From the NCBI GenBank assembly GCA_003167555.1, contig PMSN01000011.1:186001-250000 (forward strand): a DNA stretch of 64,000 nucleotides, read 5' to 3'. The DNA is from Spartobacteria bacterium (GTDB lineage: Bacteria; Verrucomicrobiota; Verrucomicrobiia; Chthoniobacterales; UBA10450). A program made the position numbers and the translations under genes. The first letter of the stretch is position 1, and each line of letters opens with the position of its first letter. Under the pieces are notes generated by a model that made no database searches, was not told where the DNA came from, and saw only the letters and a list, made by a program, of their open reading frames with translations. Shown here piece by piece: positions 25,889 to 35,036 of the stretch.

Positions 25889-27769
25889 CTAATCCGATTC
25901 ATCTTCCTCCACCGGCTGCGCGCGGGGCGTTTTTTTGTTCGCGTCGATCTTGTAAATATCCTTCAAAATCATCCCGATCATCGGAGCGGCGGCCGATCCC
26001 CCGTGCGCTTTGCTGCCGACATCGCCTTCGTAAAGCGCGGCAAACGCATATTGTGGCTTCTCCGCGGGCACGAACCCGGCAAACCACGCCGCCGTGCGCT
26101 CCTTGTTCTTCGGTCCCCACTGCGCCGTGCCCGTTTTCCCCGCCACTTCCACGTTCTCGAGACTCGCCTGGTGCGCGGTGCCGGACGGCCCATTCACCGC
26201 GGCGATCAGTCCAGTGCGCAATTGCTCCATCGTGTCTGGCGAAGCATCGAGCGTTTTCTTCGCGCGCACCTGAAAAGCCGTCACGATTTCGTTGTTCACT
26301 GTCTGGACCTGCTGCACGAGCCGCGTCTGATAAAACGTGCCGCCGTTGCCGATGATCGCCATCGCTTGCGCCACTTGCAGCGGCGTGACCTGCATGTCGC
26401 CCTGACCGATCGAGAGATTTGCGATATCGCCATTGAGCATCTTCCGGCCGTGCGTCGCCTTCATGTATTGGTCGTTAGGCACGCGCCCTTCCACTTCGCC
26501 GCGCAGCGGGATCCCGCATTTCGCGCCGAACCCAAGCTTCTGCGCCCAATCGAGAATTGGGTCGGCGCCCGTCTTGATGCCGACTTGATAAAACCAGGTG
26601 TCGCACGACTCCGTGAGCGCCTGGACGAAATTCAGCGGACCGCGGTTGGTCTTCTTCCAATTGTGGAACGTGAGGTTGCCGATCTGAATTGAAGGGACGC
26701 AGTCGAACTCCTCGTCGGCGTGAACGGCGCCGCTCTCCAAGGCGGCAATGCCGACCGCAACCTTGAACGTCGAACCCGGCGGATAGGAGGAACGAAAGGC
26801 GCGGGGCAGGAGCGGGATGTCGGGATCGTCCTGCAACGCTTTGAACTTCTCCGCCGAAATTGCCGGCGTGAAAACATTCGGGTTATACGTCGGCCACGAA
26901 GCCATCGCGAGGATGTCGCCGGTGTTCGGATCGACCACGACGATCGCGCCGCGCTTCGCTTTCGCTTCGAGCGCTTTCTCCGCCAGCTCCTGCAAGTGAA
27001 GATCGAGTGTCGTCACCACCGTGTGGCCGGGCACCGGCGGCGTCACGATTTTCTCCGACGTTTTGCGCCCGTCCTTGTCGAACGTGATTTTGTATTCCCC
27101 GTGCTTTCCGGTCAGGACCTGGTTGAAGGTTTGCTCGAGTCCCTCGCGTCCCTCCGTCTCCGGCCAGAGCACTTCATGATTGTCGATGATCCCGTCTGGA
27201 TTCCGGCCCGTCTTGCCGGCGTAACCAACAATTTGCCCGGCGATTTTCCCGTTCGGATAAGTGCGCACATAAAACGGGCGCAACGCCATTCCCGCCGGCA
27301 GCCGCCCCTTTATCTCGTCGTATTCGGACGCGCTGAGGTTCTGCGCGATCTCGAAGGGAAGAATGCCGCGGTTGCGATAATGCCGCTTGATCAGCTCATC
27401 GGGAATCTTCAACGGCCGTCCGAGTAATTTTTCCGCGGCCTGAATTTTCTCGCGCGCAAAGCTCAGCAATTGCGCATCGGAAAAATCGAGCGGCGTCGGG
27501 TAATTGATCGCGAGATTGTAACTCAGCTTATTTTGCGCGAGCGGCGCGCCGTTGCGATCCGTGATCTGCCCGCGCGGCGCGGGGATATCGAGAATGTAAG
27601 TGCGCGCGAGTTTCTGCGTCTCGAAGGTCGGAACGATCGTTTCTTCGAATGGCGTCGTGGCCGGCGCGGGCGAGGGACTTTCCGATTGCGCACAGACGCG
27701 AGACATCGGCAGCCAGCCCGTTACCAGAAGGCAGCCGAAGCGCAGGAGCCGTGCGCAGTGCAAATTCAC
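25889..27769 (-). CDS. mrdA: penicillin-binding protein 2 (elongation transpeptidase)
   Basis: A 626-residue class B PBP. An N-terminal hydrophobic segment is followed by the PBP dimerisation domain (LDIPAPRGQITDRNGAPLA) and the transpeptidase with Ser333 in PGSTFKV, the SCD motif in TESCDTWFYQVG and Lys545 in AGKTGTAQ. This D,D-transpeptidase crosslinks lateral-wall peptidoglycan with RodA, which is not in the window. The predicted N-terminus is short and signal-like, MNLHCARLLRFGCLLVTGWL; an anchor is still plausible. Confidence 0.94.
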   Translation of the reverse strand: MNLHCARLLRFGCLLVTGWLPMSRVCAQSESPSPAPATTPFEETIVPTFETQKLARTYILDIPAPRGQITDRNGAPLAQNKLSYNLAINYPTPLDFSDAQLLSFAREKIQAAEKLLGRPLKIPDELIKRHYRNRGILPFEIAQNLSASEYDEIKGRLPAGMALRPFYVRTYPNGKIAGQIVGYAGKTGRNPDGIIDNHEVLWPETEGREGLEQTFNQVLTGKHGEYKITFDKDGRKTSEKIVTPPVPGHTVVTTLDLHLQELAEKALEAKAKRGAIVVVDPNTGDILAMASWPTYNPNVFTPAISAEKFKALQDDPDIPLLPRAFRSSYPPGSTFKVAVGIAALESGAVHADEEFDCVPSIQIGNLTFHNWKKTNRGPLNFVQALTESCDTWFYQVGIKTGADPILDWAQKLGFGAKCGIPLRGEVEGRVPNDQYMKATHGRKMLNGDIANLSIGQGDMQVTPLQVAQAMAIIGNGGTFYQTRLVQQVQTVNNEIVTAFQVRAKKTLDASPDTMEQLRTGLIAAVNGPSGTAHQASLENVEVAGKTGTAQWGPKNKERTAAWFAGFVPAEKPQYAFAALYEGDVGSKAHGGSAAAPMIGMILKDIYKIDANKKTPRAQPVEEDESD

Positions 27770-27820
27770 GAAGTCAACTGTGCTGGCGACACCGGAATCG
27801 ACAAGCGGAAAGGTGCGGCC

Positions 27821-29449
27821 TCAATGCCGCTCGAGAAAGCGGTGCACTTCCTCAGCGAGCTTCGGCCCGATCCCTTCCGTGGCCGCGATTTGTTCGACAG
27901 TCGCTTTGCGCAGTCGATTCACCGAGCCGAATTTTCGCAGGAGCAGACTCTTGCGGTTCTGGCTCACGCCCGGGCAATCGTCGAGAATGCTTTCGCCGAT
28001 GCGCTTCTTCATCAGCAGCTGATGGTAAGTGTTTGCGAAACGATGCGCCTCGTCCCGGATGCGTTGGAGCAAACGCAATGCGCCTGAATCCGGCGGCAAG
28101 ACTAAGGGCAGCGCGCGGCCGGGCCGGTAAATTTCTTCGTACTCCTTCGCGAGACCGATGATCGGCAGCTCATGCAAACCGAGCCGTTGTAACTCGCGGC
28201 AAGCGGAAGACAATTGTCCTTTGCCGCCGTCGACGATGATTAAGTCCGGTAAACGCACCGCGACATACCTGTCATCCCGAGCGAAGTCGAGGGACCCCGC
28301 CGCCGAACGTGCCGGTAACTCCGCGGGATCCCTCGACTGCGCTGCGCTTCGCTCGGGATGACGGGCGAGCGCTTCCACCGGATTTTCCTGAGAAAACTCT
28401 GCCGCGTCGGGGTTCGCCTCGCGCGCCTGCAGGAGCACGCGCGAATAGCGCCGTCGCACCACCTCCGCCATGCTCGCAAAATCGTCCTGGCCTTCCACGG
28501 TCCGGATCCGATAGCGCCGGTAATTGTCCTTGTCGGGAACGCCGTTGCGAAAACACACCATCGAAGCGACCACGTGCGTCGTGGAGATGTTCGAGATGTC
28601 GAAACATTCCATGACCGCGGGAAGACGCGTGAGCTGAAGCGCATCGGCCAGCGCTTGCACATCGCTCGCTGGATCGATCGTGCTCGGGAGACTGTGGCGC
28701 GTGAAGCGCCGCATCGGTTTCGTCGTGCGGCGCAAATCCTCCAGCATGTTGCGCAGCTCCGCCGCTTTTTCGAAATCGAGCTTTTCCGCGGCCTTTCGCA
28801 TTTCGTCCTCCACCGCCGCCATCATCTCGCGCGAATGTCCTTCCAGAAAATCGCACGCCTGCGCGACCCGTTCGCGATACAACTCCGCGCTGATTTCGCT
28901 CAAGCGCGTCGGCACCTGATACGTGGCGGATTTCAGTTCGCGCTCCGTCGGCGAACCGCGCCCAAATGTGAGCACGCCAAATTTCTTCCGCATGAAGTTG
29001 AGTGTTTGCCGCAACGCACCGGCGTGTGCGTACGGTCCGAAATAGCGGGCACCATCATCTTTCTTGAAGCGAGCCAGGCGAAACCGCGGCCATTCTTCCA
29101 TCGGGTCGACTTTGACGACGAGAAAGCGCTTGTCGTCGCGAAAGGAGATGTTGTAACGCGGCCGATATTCCTTGATCAACTTGCCTTCGAGCAAAAGCGA
29201 CTCCGGTTCACTCTGCACCGTGTGCGTCTCGAAATCCCAGACGGCGTCGAGCATCGCGCGGGTTTTCAGATCGGCCTGCGCCATTTTCGACGGCATGAAA
29301 TACGAGCCGACGCGCTTGCGCAGGTCGCGCGCTTTCCCGACGTAGATGACGCGGTTGAATCGGTCGCGCATAAGATAGACGCCGGGCTTGTGCGGCACCT
29401 CGTGCACCTTCTTGTTCAAATCGGGTTTTTCCTTTGCGGACGAAGCCAT
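27821..29449 (-). CDS. uvrC: excinuclease ABC subunit C, with a repeat-derived in-frame insertion
   Basis: A 542-residue UvrC. Order: GIY-YIG nuclease (PGVYLMRD, VIYVGKARDLRKRVGSYF), UVR motif (EKLDFEKAAELRNMLEDL), RNase H-like nuclease with CFDISNIS and LPDLIIVDGGKGQ, and C-terminal helix-hairpin-helix (LLRKFGSVNRL, TEGIGPKLAEEVHRFL). It makes both incisions in nucleotide excision repair with UvrAB. Residues of about 363-393 are encoded by a palindromic repeat at 28271-28362, which interrupts the nuclease domain just before DGGKGQ while keeping the frame. All other motifs are intact. Confidence 0.95.
   Translation of the reverse strand: MASSAKEKPDLNKKVHEVPHKPGVYLMRDRFNRVIYVGKARDLRKRVGSYFMPSKMAQADLKTRAMLDAVWDFETHTVQSEPESLLLEGKLIKEYRPRYNISFRDDKRFLVVKVDPMEEWPRFRLARFKKDDGARYFGPYAHAGALRQTLNFMRKKFGVLTFGRGSPTERELKSATYQVPTRLSEISAELYRERVAQACDFLEGHSREMMAAVEDEMRKAAEKLDFEKAAELRNMLEDLRRTTKPMRRFTRHSLPSTIDPASDVQALADALQLTRLPAVMECFDISNISTTHVVASMVCFRNGVPDKDNYRRYRIRTVEGQDDFASMAEVVRRRYSRVLLQAREANPDAAEFSQENPVEALARHPERSAAQSRDPAELPARSAAGSLDFARDDRYVAVRLPDLIIVDGGKGQLSSACRELQRLGLHELPIIGLAKEYEEIYRPGRALPLVLPPDSGALRLLQRIRDEAHRFANTYHQLLMKKRIGESILDDCPGVSQNRKSLLLRKFGSVNRLRKATVEQIAATEGIGPKLAEEVHRFLERH
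28271..28362. repeat. palindromic repeat inserted within uvrC
   Basis: Left end GTCATCCCGAGCGAAGTCGA, right end TTCGCTCGGGATGAC. The same unit type occurs at 24490-24579 and as partial copies near 31537 and 50277. It adds about 30 residues to UvrC without breaking the frame. Confidence 0.93.
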
Positions 29450-29535
29450 GCGTTTTCTCTCGGAGTGAAATTACGTCAGAACCACGCGCTCGAAAAATGC
29501 GTTCTGCATTTCGATCGCTTGGAAGATAGTCGGCC

Positions 29536-30612
29536 ATGTTCGATGTCGCGATCGTAGGCGGGGGCCCGGCCGGGTCGAGCTGCGCCGCTTTCTGCGCGAA
29601 GGCCGGCCTGCGAACGCTGCTCCTCGAGCGGGAAAATTTTCCCCGCGAGAAAGTCTGCGGCGATTGTTTGAATCCGGGCTGCTGGCCGGTTTTGCACCGT
29701 CTCGCGTTGGCGGAGCGCGTTCGCGCGTTGCCGCATGGCGTGCTCAATCGGGTCGAATTTATCGGCATCAACGGCCGGACCCTGGCGGTGGAATTGCCGG
29801 CGACGGAAGACGCCGAGATCGCGCTCAAGCGAAATCTGTTCGATCAACTCCTCCTGGCGCGCGCGCGGGAATTGGGCGCGACAGTTTGCGAAGCGACCAC
29901 GGTGACCGCGCTGTCTCCTCCTGGCAACGCCAAGGAAAATTGGATGATCACGGCCGGCGATAAAACTTTCGAGTCGCGAACGCTTGTTGCCGCAGATGGT
30001 CGCAACTCAACGGTCGCCCGGCTTTGCGGGCTGCTTCCTCGAAGCGAAAAAGAGCGCATCGCGTTGCAAACTCATTTGCCGTTACCGGAAGGGTTCGGCG
30101 ATCGGATCGTTCTTCAATTCTTGCCCGATGGCTATTCGGGCCAGGCGCCAGTGGGTGGCGGCGAATTGAATCTTTGCCTCGTTAGTGTCCCGCGCAAAAT
30201 GGCGGCTTTGCGCAACTGGGCGGAAGCGCGATTTGGAATCTCGCCTGATCATGCGTGGCGCACGATTACGCCGCTCACGCGCGCTCCGATTTCAGCCGGG
30301 CATGATTCGCTCTTTCTCGTTGGCGACGCAGCGCGAGTCGTCGAGCCGTTCACAGGCGAAGGGATTTATTACGCGCTCGCTTCGGGCGAACTCGCGGCGG
30401 CTGCGATTGTGTCGCAAAGCGGCGGCCGAAGCGCTGATGAGGTGTCCGCGGCCTACTCCGCCGCGCATGAAAAACTTTATCGTGGCAGATTGTGGATCAA
30501 TCGCCTGGCGCGCGCCGCGGTCTTATCACCGCACATCGGCTCGGCGATATTGGGGATGGCGCGCTTCCAACCTGCGCTGCTGCGATTTCTGACGTCGAAA
30601 ATTGTCGGGTAA
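29536..30612 (+). CDS. FAD-dependent oxidoreductase, geranylgeranyl reductase family
   Basis: A 358-residue flavoprotein with the dinucleotide-binding motif VAIVGGGPAGSSCAAF, the CGDCLNPG segment near the FAD site, and the second FAD motif LFLVGDAARVVEPFTGEGI. This layout fits the geranylgeranyl reductase/aromatic hydroxylase-like group that reduces polyprenyl chains or oxidises polyketides. Quinone or lipid side-chain reduction is a guess. It is convergent with folD, with a short palindrome between them. Confidence 0.85.
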   Translation: MFDVAIVGGGPAGSSCAAFCAKAGLRTLLLERENFPREKVCGDCLNPGCWPVLHRLALAERVRALPHGVLNRVEFIGINGRTLAVELPATEDAEIALKRNLFDQLLLARARELGATVCEATTVTALSPPGNAKENWMITAGDKTFESRTLVAADGRNSTVARLCGLLPRSEKERIALQTHLPLPEGFGDRIVLQFLPDGYSGQAPVGGGELNLCLVSVPRKMAALRNWAEARFGISPDHAWRTITPLTRAPISAGHDSLFLVGDAARVVEPFTGEGIYYALASGELAAAAIVSQSGGRSADEVSAAYSAAHEKLYRGRLWINRLARAAVLSPHIGSAILGMARFQPALLRFLTSKIVG

Positions 30613-30614
30613 CG

Positions 30615-30656
30615 CGAACCGCCCGGGCGATTGAGTCAATCGCCCCTACCTTTGGC
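30615..30656. repeat. short palindrome at the folD stop codon (family B)
   Basis: GGGCGATTGA pairs with TCAATCGCCC around 30625-30645. On the minus strand it reads AAAGG-TAG-GGGCGATTGA, where TAG is the folD stop. A close copy at 40157-40198 has the same relation to the dnaA stop. Confidence 0.85.
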
Positions 30657-31521
30657 GGCAGGCTTTGACTGTGTTCGACATCAACATCGCGATTGTCATC
30701 GGCCCGACGCCGCCCGGCACCGGGGTGATGGCGGAAACTTTTTCGGACACTTCATCAAACGCGACATCGCCGACCAAACGATAACCGCGTTCCGTCGTCG
30801 CGTCGTCCACTCGATTGATGCCGACGTCGATCACGACTGCGCCGTCGCGAACATGTTCCGCTCGGACAAACTGCGGCTGCCCGATCGCCGCGATCAGGAT
30901 GTCGGCGGAACGCGTGATGTCCGCGAGACGCTGGCTGCGCGAATGAACCACCGTGACGGTCGCGTCACTGCCCCGGCCTTTCCGCATCAACAAAAGTGCG
31001 AGCGGCTTTCCGACAATCATGCTGCGACCGAGAACGACGACGTGGGCGCCGGAGATTTCGATTCCGCTTTCGACAAGCAATCGCTGGCAGCCGAGCGGCG
31101 TGCACGGAACAAATCCGCTCTCATCGCCCAACGCGAGCTTCGCGACGTTCATCGGATGGAAACCATCCACGTCTTTCGCCGGATCCAACGCGCGCACGAT
31201 CGCCGCCTCATCGATGTGCTTCGGCGGCGGCGATTGAACAAGAATGCCGTGGATCGCCGCATCGCGATTCAACTCTTCGACCCGCGCGAGCAATTCGGCC
31301 TGGGTGGTCTCGGCAGGCAATTCCAGCTTCACCGAATGCAGCCCGAGATCGCGGCACATCTTGTCTTTCGCGCGCACATACGCGCGCGAAGCCGGATTGT
31401 CGCCCACCAGCACCACCGCAAGGCCCGGAGTCCGGCCCCTTTTCTTTAGCTCGGCGATCTCGCCGCGCAATTCCGCGTAGACTTTCTCCGCAATCAAGCG
31501 GCCTTCGATGAGTTGCGACAT
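30646..31521 (-). CDS. folD: bifunctional methylenetetrahydrofolate dehydrogenase/cyclohydrolase FolD
   Basis: A 291-residue FolD. Catalytic Lys lies in [13 protein letters not shown], the substrate loop is [10 protein letters not shown], the NADP-binding motif is [17 protein letters not shown] and the signature [14 protein letters not shown] is intact near the C-terminus. It interconverts 5,10-methylene-, methenyl- and 10-formyl-tetrahydrofolate. Its stop codon TAG is part of a dispersed palindrome. It lies 69 bp downstream of a DUF374 acyltransferase on the same strand. Confidence 0.97.
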   Translation of the reverse strand: MSQLIEGRLIAEKVYAELRGEIAELKKRGRTPGLAVVLVGDNPASRAYVRAKDKMCRDLGLHSVKLELPAETTQAELLARVEELNRDAAIHGILVQSPPPKHIDEAAIVRALDPAKDVDGFHPMNVAKLALGDESGFVPCTPLGCQRLLVESGIEISGAHVVVLGRSMIVGKPLALLLMRKGRGSDATVTVVHSRSQRLADITRSADILIAAIGQPQFVRAEHVRDGAVVIDVGINRVDDATTERGYRLVGDVAFDEVSEKVSAITPVPGGVGPMTIAMLMSNTVKACRQR

Positions 31522-31590
31522 AACGAGAATAATAGCGAGAGATTCCTCGACTTCGCTCGGAATGACAAAAAGAGAGGGCTGGCCATTTCT

Positions 31591-32235
31591 TTATTTCTCT
31601 TCCACCAGGCTCATCATCGCATTTTGCAAACGGAGCCGCTCGGCCTCGAATTGCTCCGCATCCGCGGTTGGCTCGACGTGGATTGGAGCGCCAAAGATAG
31701 CGCGCAACTTGGCGAACGGACGCGGGACGATAAAACGGTCCCAACTTTTCAACCGCCAGCAGCTTGAATATTCCATGTGGATCGGGACAACGGGCGCGCC
31801 GGTTTTTTGGGCAAGAAAAACAACGCCCTGGCTGGCTTCATAGACGGGGCCGCGAGGGCCATCCGGCGTGAGCAAGACGTTGCTGCCGGCCGCGAGCGTG
31901 TCGACGAGCTGGCGCAACGCGCTCACGCCTTTGCGCGAGCTCGATCCGCGAATCGTGCCGTAACCGGAACGTTCGATGAGAATGGAGACGAGGTCGCCGT
32001 CGCGGCTCGCACTGATCAAACCGAAACTTTGCCGGGTGGGAAAACAAGGATCAAAAACGCGCGGCAGCATCAACAGTCGATTGTGCCAGATGGCGAAGAT
32101 GACCGGTTGATTCCGCACCAAAGCCATGACGTTGTTGGGATCTTCCACCTGCAAACGAAGTGTTCGCGCCCAGAGCCGATACAATCCAAAGCCAAGCGCG
32201 ATCAGAACGCGCGCGGGCCAGCTATCGAGCTTCAC
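31591..32235 (-). CDS. DUF374 lysophospholipid acyltransferase-family protein
   Basis: A 214-residue protein with an N-terminal hydrophobic segment (ARVLIALGFGLYRLWARTL) and a DUF374 core: FAIWHNRLLMLP (the HxxxL variant of the acyltransferase motif), SASRDGDLVSILIERSGYG, RGSSSRKGVSALRQ and TPDGPRGPVYEASQGVVFLA. Members are plsC-related enzymes, often near Kdo/lipid A genes, and are thought to acylate envelope lipids. Its start overlaps the ubiX stop (ATGA), so they are coupled. Confidence 0.88.
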   Translation of the reverse strand: MKLDSWPARVLIALGFGLYRLWARTLRLQVEDPNNVMALVRNQPVIFAIWHNRLLMLPRVFDPCFPTRQSFGLISASRDGDLVSILIERSGYGTIRGSSSRKGVSALRQLVDTLAAGSNVLLTPDGPRGPVYEASQGVVFLAQKTGAPVVPIHMEYSSCWRLKSWDRFIVPRPFAKLRAIFGAPIHVEPTADAEQFEAERLRLQNAMMSLVEEK

Positions 32236-32801
32236 TTTGGTTCGGTTTTCGCACGGCCGTCACGCCAGCGATAGGCGGCGGGATTCGAAAGGCCGAGTTG
32301 ATCGAGAATGCGCCAGACCACTGTGTCGGCCACGGCGGCGACGGAACCCGGGCGGCTATAAAATGACGGGATTGCGGGTAGGAGGATGGCGCCTGCCTCG
32401 AGCAGGCTGACCACATTGCGCGCGTGAATCAAGCTCCACGGGGTCTCGCGCGGGACGAGAATTAATTTACGGCGCTCTTTCAAAAAAACGTCCGCCGCGC
32501 GCAGAAGGGCCGTGTCGCTGCAACCCGAAGCGATGCGTCCGAGCGTCGCCATCGAGCAGGGCACGATCACCATCGCGTCGAACCGCGCCGATCCGCTGAC
32601 GAACGGAACATTCAGATCGTTTTCGGCATGTTCGCGGACGCCCGCGGGGACGATCAACGCGTCGACCTCCTGGGCGGCGACCTGTTTCGCGTGTCCGCTC
32701 ATCACGAGATGGACTTCGTTGGCGGCGCAATCAATCTGGGCCAGCAAACGTTGCAGATAGATCGTTCCGCTGGCGCCGGTCGCGGCGATGACGAGTTTCA
32801 T
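32232..32801 (-). CDS. ubiX: flavin prenyltransferase UbiX
   Basis: A 189-residue flavoprotein-fold enzyme. FMN-binding segment AATGASGTIYLQRLL, the VPCSMATLGRIASG loop, and the C-terminal conserved LVPRETPWSLIHARN and PAIPSFYSRP regions mark UbiX/Pad1. It makes prenylated FMN for the UbiD decarboxylases of quinone or aromatic acid metabolism. No ubiD is in the window. It overlaps the DUF374 gene by 4 bp. Confidence 0.95.
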   Translation of the reverse strand: MKLVIAATGASGTIYLQRLLAQIDCAANEVHLVMSGHAKQVAAQEVDALIVPAGVREHAENDLNVPFVSGSARFDAMVIVPCSMATLGRIASGCSDTALLRAADVFLKERRKLILVPRETPWSLIHARNVVSLLEAGAILLPAIPSFYSRPGSVAAVADTVVWRILDQLGLSNPAAYRWRDGRAKTEPK

Positions 32802-32906
32802 CCGGCTAAGGAATCACATTCAACGCGGGATGACCAGTCGAGCTGAGCAATCGCCCCTGCTCATTAGCGTTTGAAATTCGCCCGAGCGCGGGCAATAGGA
32901 GACGCC

Positions 32907-33290
32907 ATGGTCAAGAAGCTCTTACACACGCGCTATCGTGTCGCCGATCTGGAGAAGACCGTTTCCTTTTACCGGGACGTTCTCGGGCTCCAGGAAATCC
33001 GGCGCCAAACTTCCGGCCGCGGCTCGCAACTGGTTTTCCTGAAAGCGCCAGAGAGCGACGAAGAAATCGAAATCTGCAAGTTCGATGAAAGCGGTCCGAT
33101 CGTGGTGGGTCCCGATCTGACTCATCTCGCTTTCGAAGTGGACGACATCGAGCAGTTCGCGCGCGACTCCGCGAAAAAAGGCTATCCGCTCTCCGACGGC
33201 CCGCAGCCAAATGGCAAGGGCGGCGCGATTGCGTTCATGGATGCGCCCGAAGGCTACGAGATCGAGTTGATCCAGCGGGCGAAGGCTTAG
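32907..33290 (+). CDS. glyoxalase/VOC-family protein, lactoylglutathione lyase-like
   Basis: A 127-residue VOC-fold protein starting at ATG 32907 after an AGGAGA site. Metal ligand positions of glyoxalase I are present: His in LLHTRYRVADLEKTVSFY, Glu in DEEIEICKF, His in DLTHLAFEVDD and Glu in GYEIELIQR. Glyoxalase I isomerises the methylglyoxal-glutathione hemithioacetal. Assignment beyond the superfamily is likely but not certain. Confidence 0.85.
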   Translation: MVKKLLHTRYRVADLEKTVSFYRDVLGLQEIRRQTSGRGSQLVFLKAPESDEEIEICKFDESGPIVVGPDLTHLAFEVDDIEQFARDSAKKGYPLSDGPQPNGKGGAIAFMDAPEGYEIELIQRAKA

Positions 33291-33342
33291 CCGCGATGCA
33301 ACTGCTTGCGCGCATAAAAATTCTGCCGCTAAATTGCCGCCG

Positions 33343-34260
33343 ATGAAACGCGAATTCGCCGCACTCGTTTGCACAATGATGTTTGCGCTGCTTTGCGTCG
33401 CGGCGAAACCGAAGCCGCAGGAATTCAGCACGATGCGGCCAATGGGGACGCCGGACGCGCCGTCGTTCATTCAGAAGGCCGAGAAAGCCGAGCCGGTCAA
33501 CGGTCCACCGCCCGGGGGAGTTTCGAAACTTGCGCCGGCCACGCGCGCGGCGTCGGTGATCGTGATCGATGCGCGCAGCGGCGAAATTATCTATGAGAAA
33601 AACGCGGATGCGCCGCGGGCGGCGGCCAGCACCCAGAAATTACTCACAGCGCTGATTGTTTCCGAACGCGGATATCTCGACCGGCCCGTGACCGTCGAGC
33701 CGGTTGATACGATGGCGGAGCCGGTGCGGCTCAACATTAAGCCGGGCGAAACGTATCAGCGGATCGAGCTGTTGCGCGCGTTGCTCGTGAAAAGTCCTAA
33801 TGACGTGGCGCGCTGCCTGGCGCGCGACGCCGCTGGAAGCGTGGAAGCTTTTGCGGAGTTGATGAATGAAAAGGCGCGCTCGCTCGGCGCGACCCATTCG
33901 CATTTCGTTAATCCGAACGGCCTCCCGATACCGGGCCAATACTCTTCCGCGCGCGATCTCTCGATCATCGCGAAAGCCGCCTACGCGAATTCCACGATTC
34001 GTTCCATCGTTTGCCTGCCGCATCTGGTTTTCCGCTATGCGAACGGCCGCACCCGCGAGCTGGAGAACACCAACAAAGTTTTGAAACGGCTGGCCTACTG
34101 CAACGGAATGAAGACCGGCTACACCGAGGCGGCCGGCCATTGTTTGATCGCGAGCGGCGCGCGCCCGGGCCGCGACATCATCGTGGTCGTGCTCGGCGAC
34201 AGCAAATCCGGCGTCTGGCAGGACGCGTCCGCGCTTCTTTCCTGGGGGCTTTGGATGTAG
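33343..34260 (+). CDS. serine-type D-Ala-D-Ala carboxypeptidase (peptidase S11)
   Basis: A 305-residue protein with a signal peptide (MKREFAALVCTMMFALLCVAA). Three active-site motifs of the S11 family are present: SxxK in ASTQKLLTAL, SxN in VKSPNDVARCLA and KTG in NGMKTGYTEAAGH. It trims the terminal D-Ala of peptidoglycan stem peptides. It lacks the long C-terminal domain of DacA/PBP5, ending 40-50 residues after the KTG. Immediately after its stop lies an in-frame bioF remnant. Confidence 0.93.
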   Translation: MKREFAALVCTMMFALLCVAAKPKPQEFSTMRPMGTPDAPSFIQKAEKAEPVNGPPPGGVSKLAPATRAASVIVIDARSGEIIYEKNADAPRAAASTQKLLTALIVSERGYLDRPVTVEPVDTMAEPVRLNIKPGETYQRIELLRALLVKSPNDVARCLARDAAGSVEAFAELMNEKARSLGATHSHFVNPNGLPIPGQYSSARDLSIIAKAAYANSTIRSIVCLPHLVFRYANGRTRELENTNKVLKRLAYCNGMKTGYTEAAGHCLIASGARPGRDIIVVVLGDSKSGVWQDASALLSWGLWM

Positions 34261-34632
34261 TCCCGCGGCGGCGCAGCGTTGGCCGCCGTGGAATTCCTTG
34301 CTTCCGAGGAAGGCGAGAAAAGGCGTCAGACACTTTGGGCGCGAATCAAGACGCTCCGCGCTGCGCTTCCTCCGCAACCTGAAACTGTAAACTCAGTCAG
34401 CGTCGGTCGTGATCCCGGCAGCGCGATTCATCCATGGATCGTGGGGGACGAACAAAGCGCGATCGATTTGGCGCGATCACTTCAAGGCGACGGATTGCTC
34501 GTGCCCGCGATTCGGTATCCGACGGTCGCGAAAGGCGCGGCGCGTCTTCGCATCACCGTCACGGCCGTGCACGAAGAAGCGCAAGTCCATGCGCTTTGCG
34601 CGGCACTCGCGCGCCACGCGGGCGCGCTCTGA
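34261..34632 (+). pseudogene. 3' remnant of 8-amino-7-oxononanoate synthase (bioF)
   Basis: About 120 codons following directly after the carboxypeptidase stop read the C-terminal domain of BioF: AALAAVEFLASEEGEKRRQ, then SAIHPWIVGDEQSAIDLA and VPAIRYPTVAKGAARLRITV, finishing with the AHEEAQVHALCAALA helix. The PLP domain with the catalytic Lys is missing. The remnant has no good start (TTG at 34279 at best) and probably marks a deletion that joined bioF to the upstream gene. Confidence 0.75.
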
Positions 34633-34644
34633 GAAGAGCGGCGG

Positions 34645-34905
34645 CTACGGGCTGCCAACCGCGTTGACGCGGAGGAGCGGCGAGGGGACGAGCGCGGGAT
34701 TCCGATTCAGGTCTGTCGGACCTTCGCCCGAAATATCTTCGGGACCTGCCGCGGGAGGAGCGGGCTCGTTCAGATTCGTCGTGGCGTTGCTGTTGCTCGC
34801 GTACATTTCGCGCAGCGTCGTGCGCTTATTGGCCGTCATGTTCGTCGTTCCGCAGGCGGCGAGAAGGGAAATTGTCAGCAAAGACGCGGCGATTTTGGTG
34901 ATCAT
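34645..34905 (-). CDS. small lipoprotein of unknown function
   Basis: An 86-residue protein with a clear lipobox: MITKIAASLLTISLLAACGT (Cys18). The mature part is short and rich in Asn, Thr, Pro and Gly with no recognisable domain. An AGGAG site lies 9 bp before the ATG. The AT-rich region upstream is promoter-like. Confidence 0.75.
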   Translation of the reverse strand: MITKIAASLLTISLLAACGTTNMTANKRTTLREMYASNSNATTNLNEPAPPAAGPEDISGEGPTDLNRNPALVPSPLLRVNAVGSP

Positions 34906-34914
34906 GATTTAGTA

Positions 34915-35010
34915 ACTCCTTGGAAGCTTGAGCCGGGTTTCCCCCGACGGTCTTTATAATTACTATATTTTAATTCTGTTTGGCAAGTACGTTTTTTGTT
35001 GGCCCATCTG
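34915..35010 (-). promoter_or_regulatory. AT-rich promoter-like region upstream of the small lipoprotein
   Basis: On the minus strand TTGCCA (about 34980) is followed after roughly 17-18 bp by TAATTA/TATAAA-like sequence, then a GGGGGAAACCC stem-loop and an AGGAG site before the ATG. The AT content is strikingly high for this genome. The assignment of -35/-10 is by eye only. Confidence 0.4.
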
Positions 35011-35036
35011 CGACTCACATTTGCGAGTAGTCTGCC

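Noticed and set aside
34921-34990. Riboswitch upstream of the small lipoprotein
   Set aside because: There is a GC hairpin in an AT-rich leader, but no consensus of a known riboswitch class could be matched by eye.
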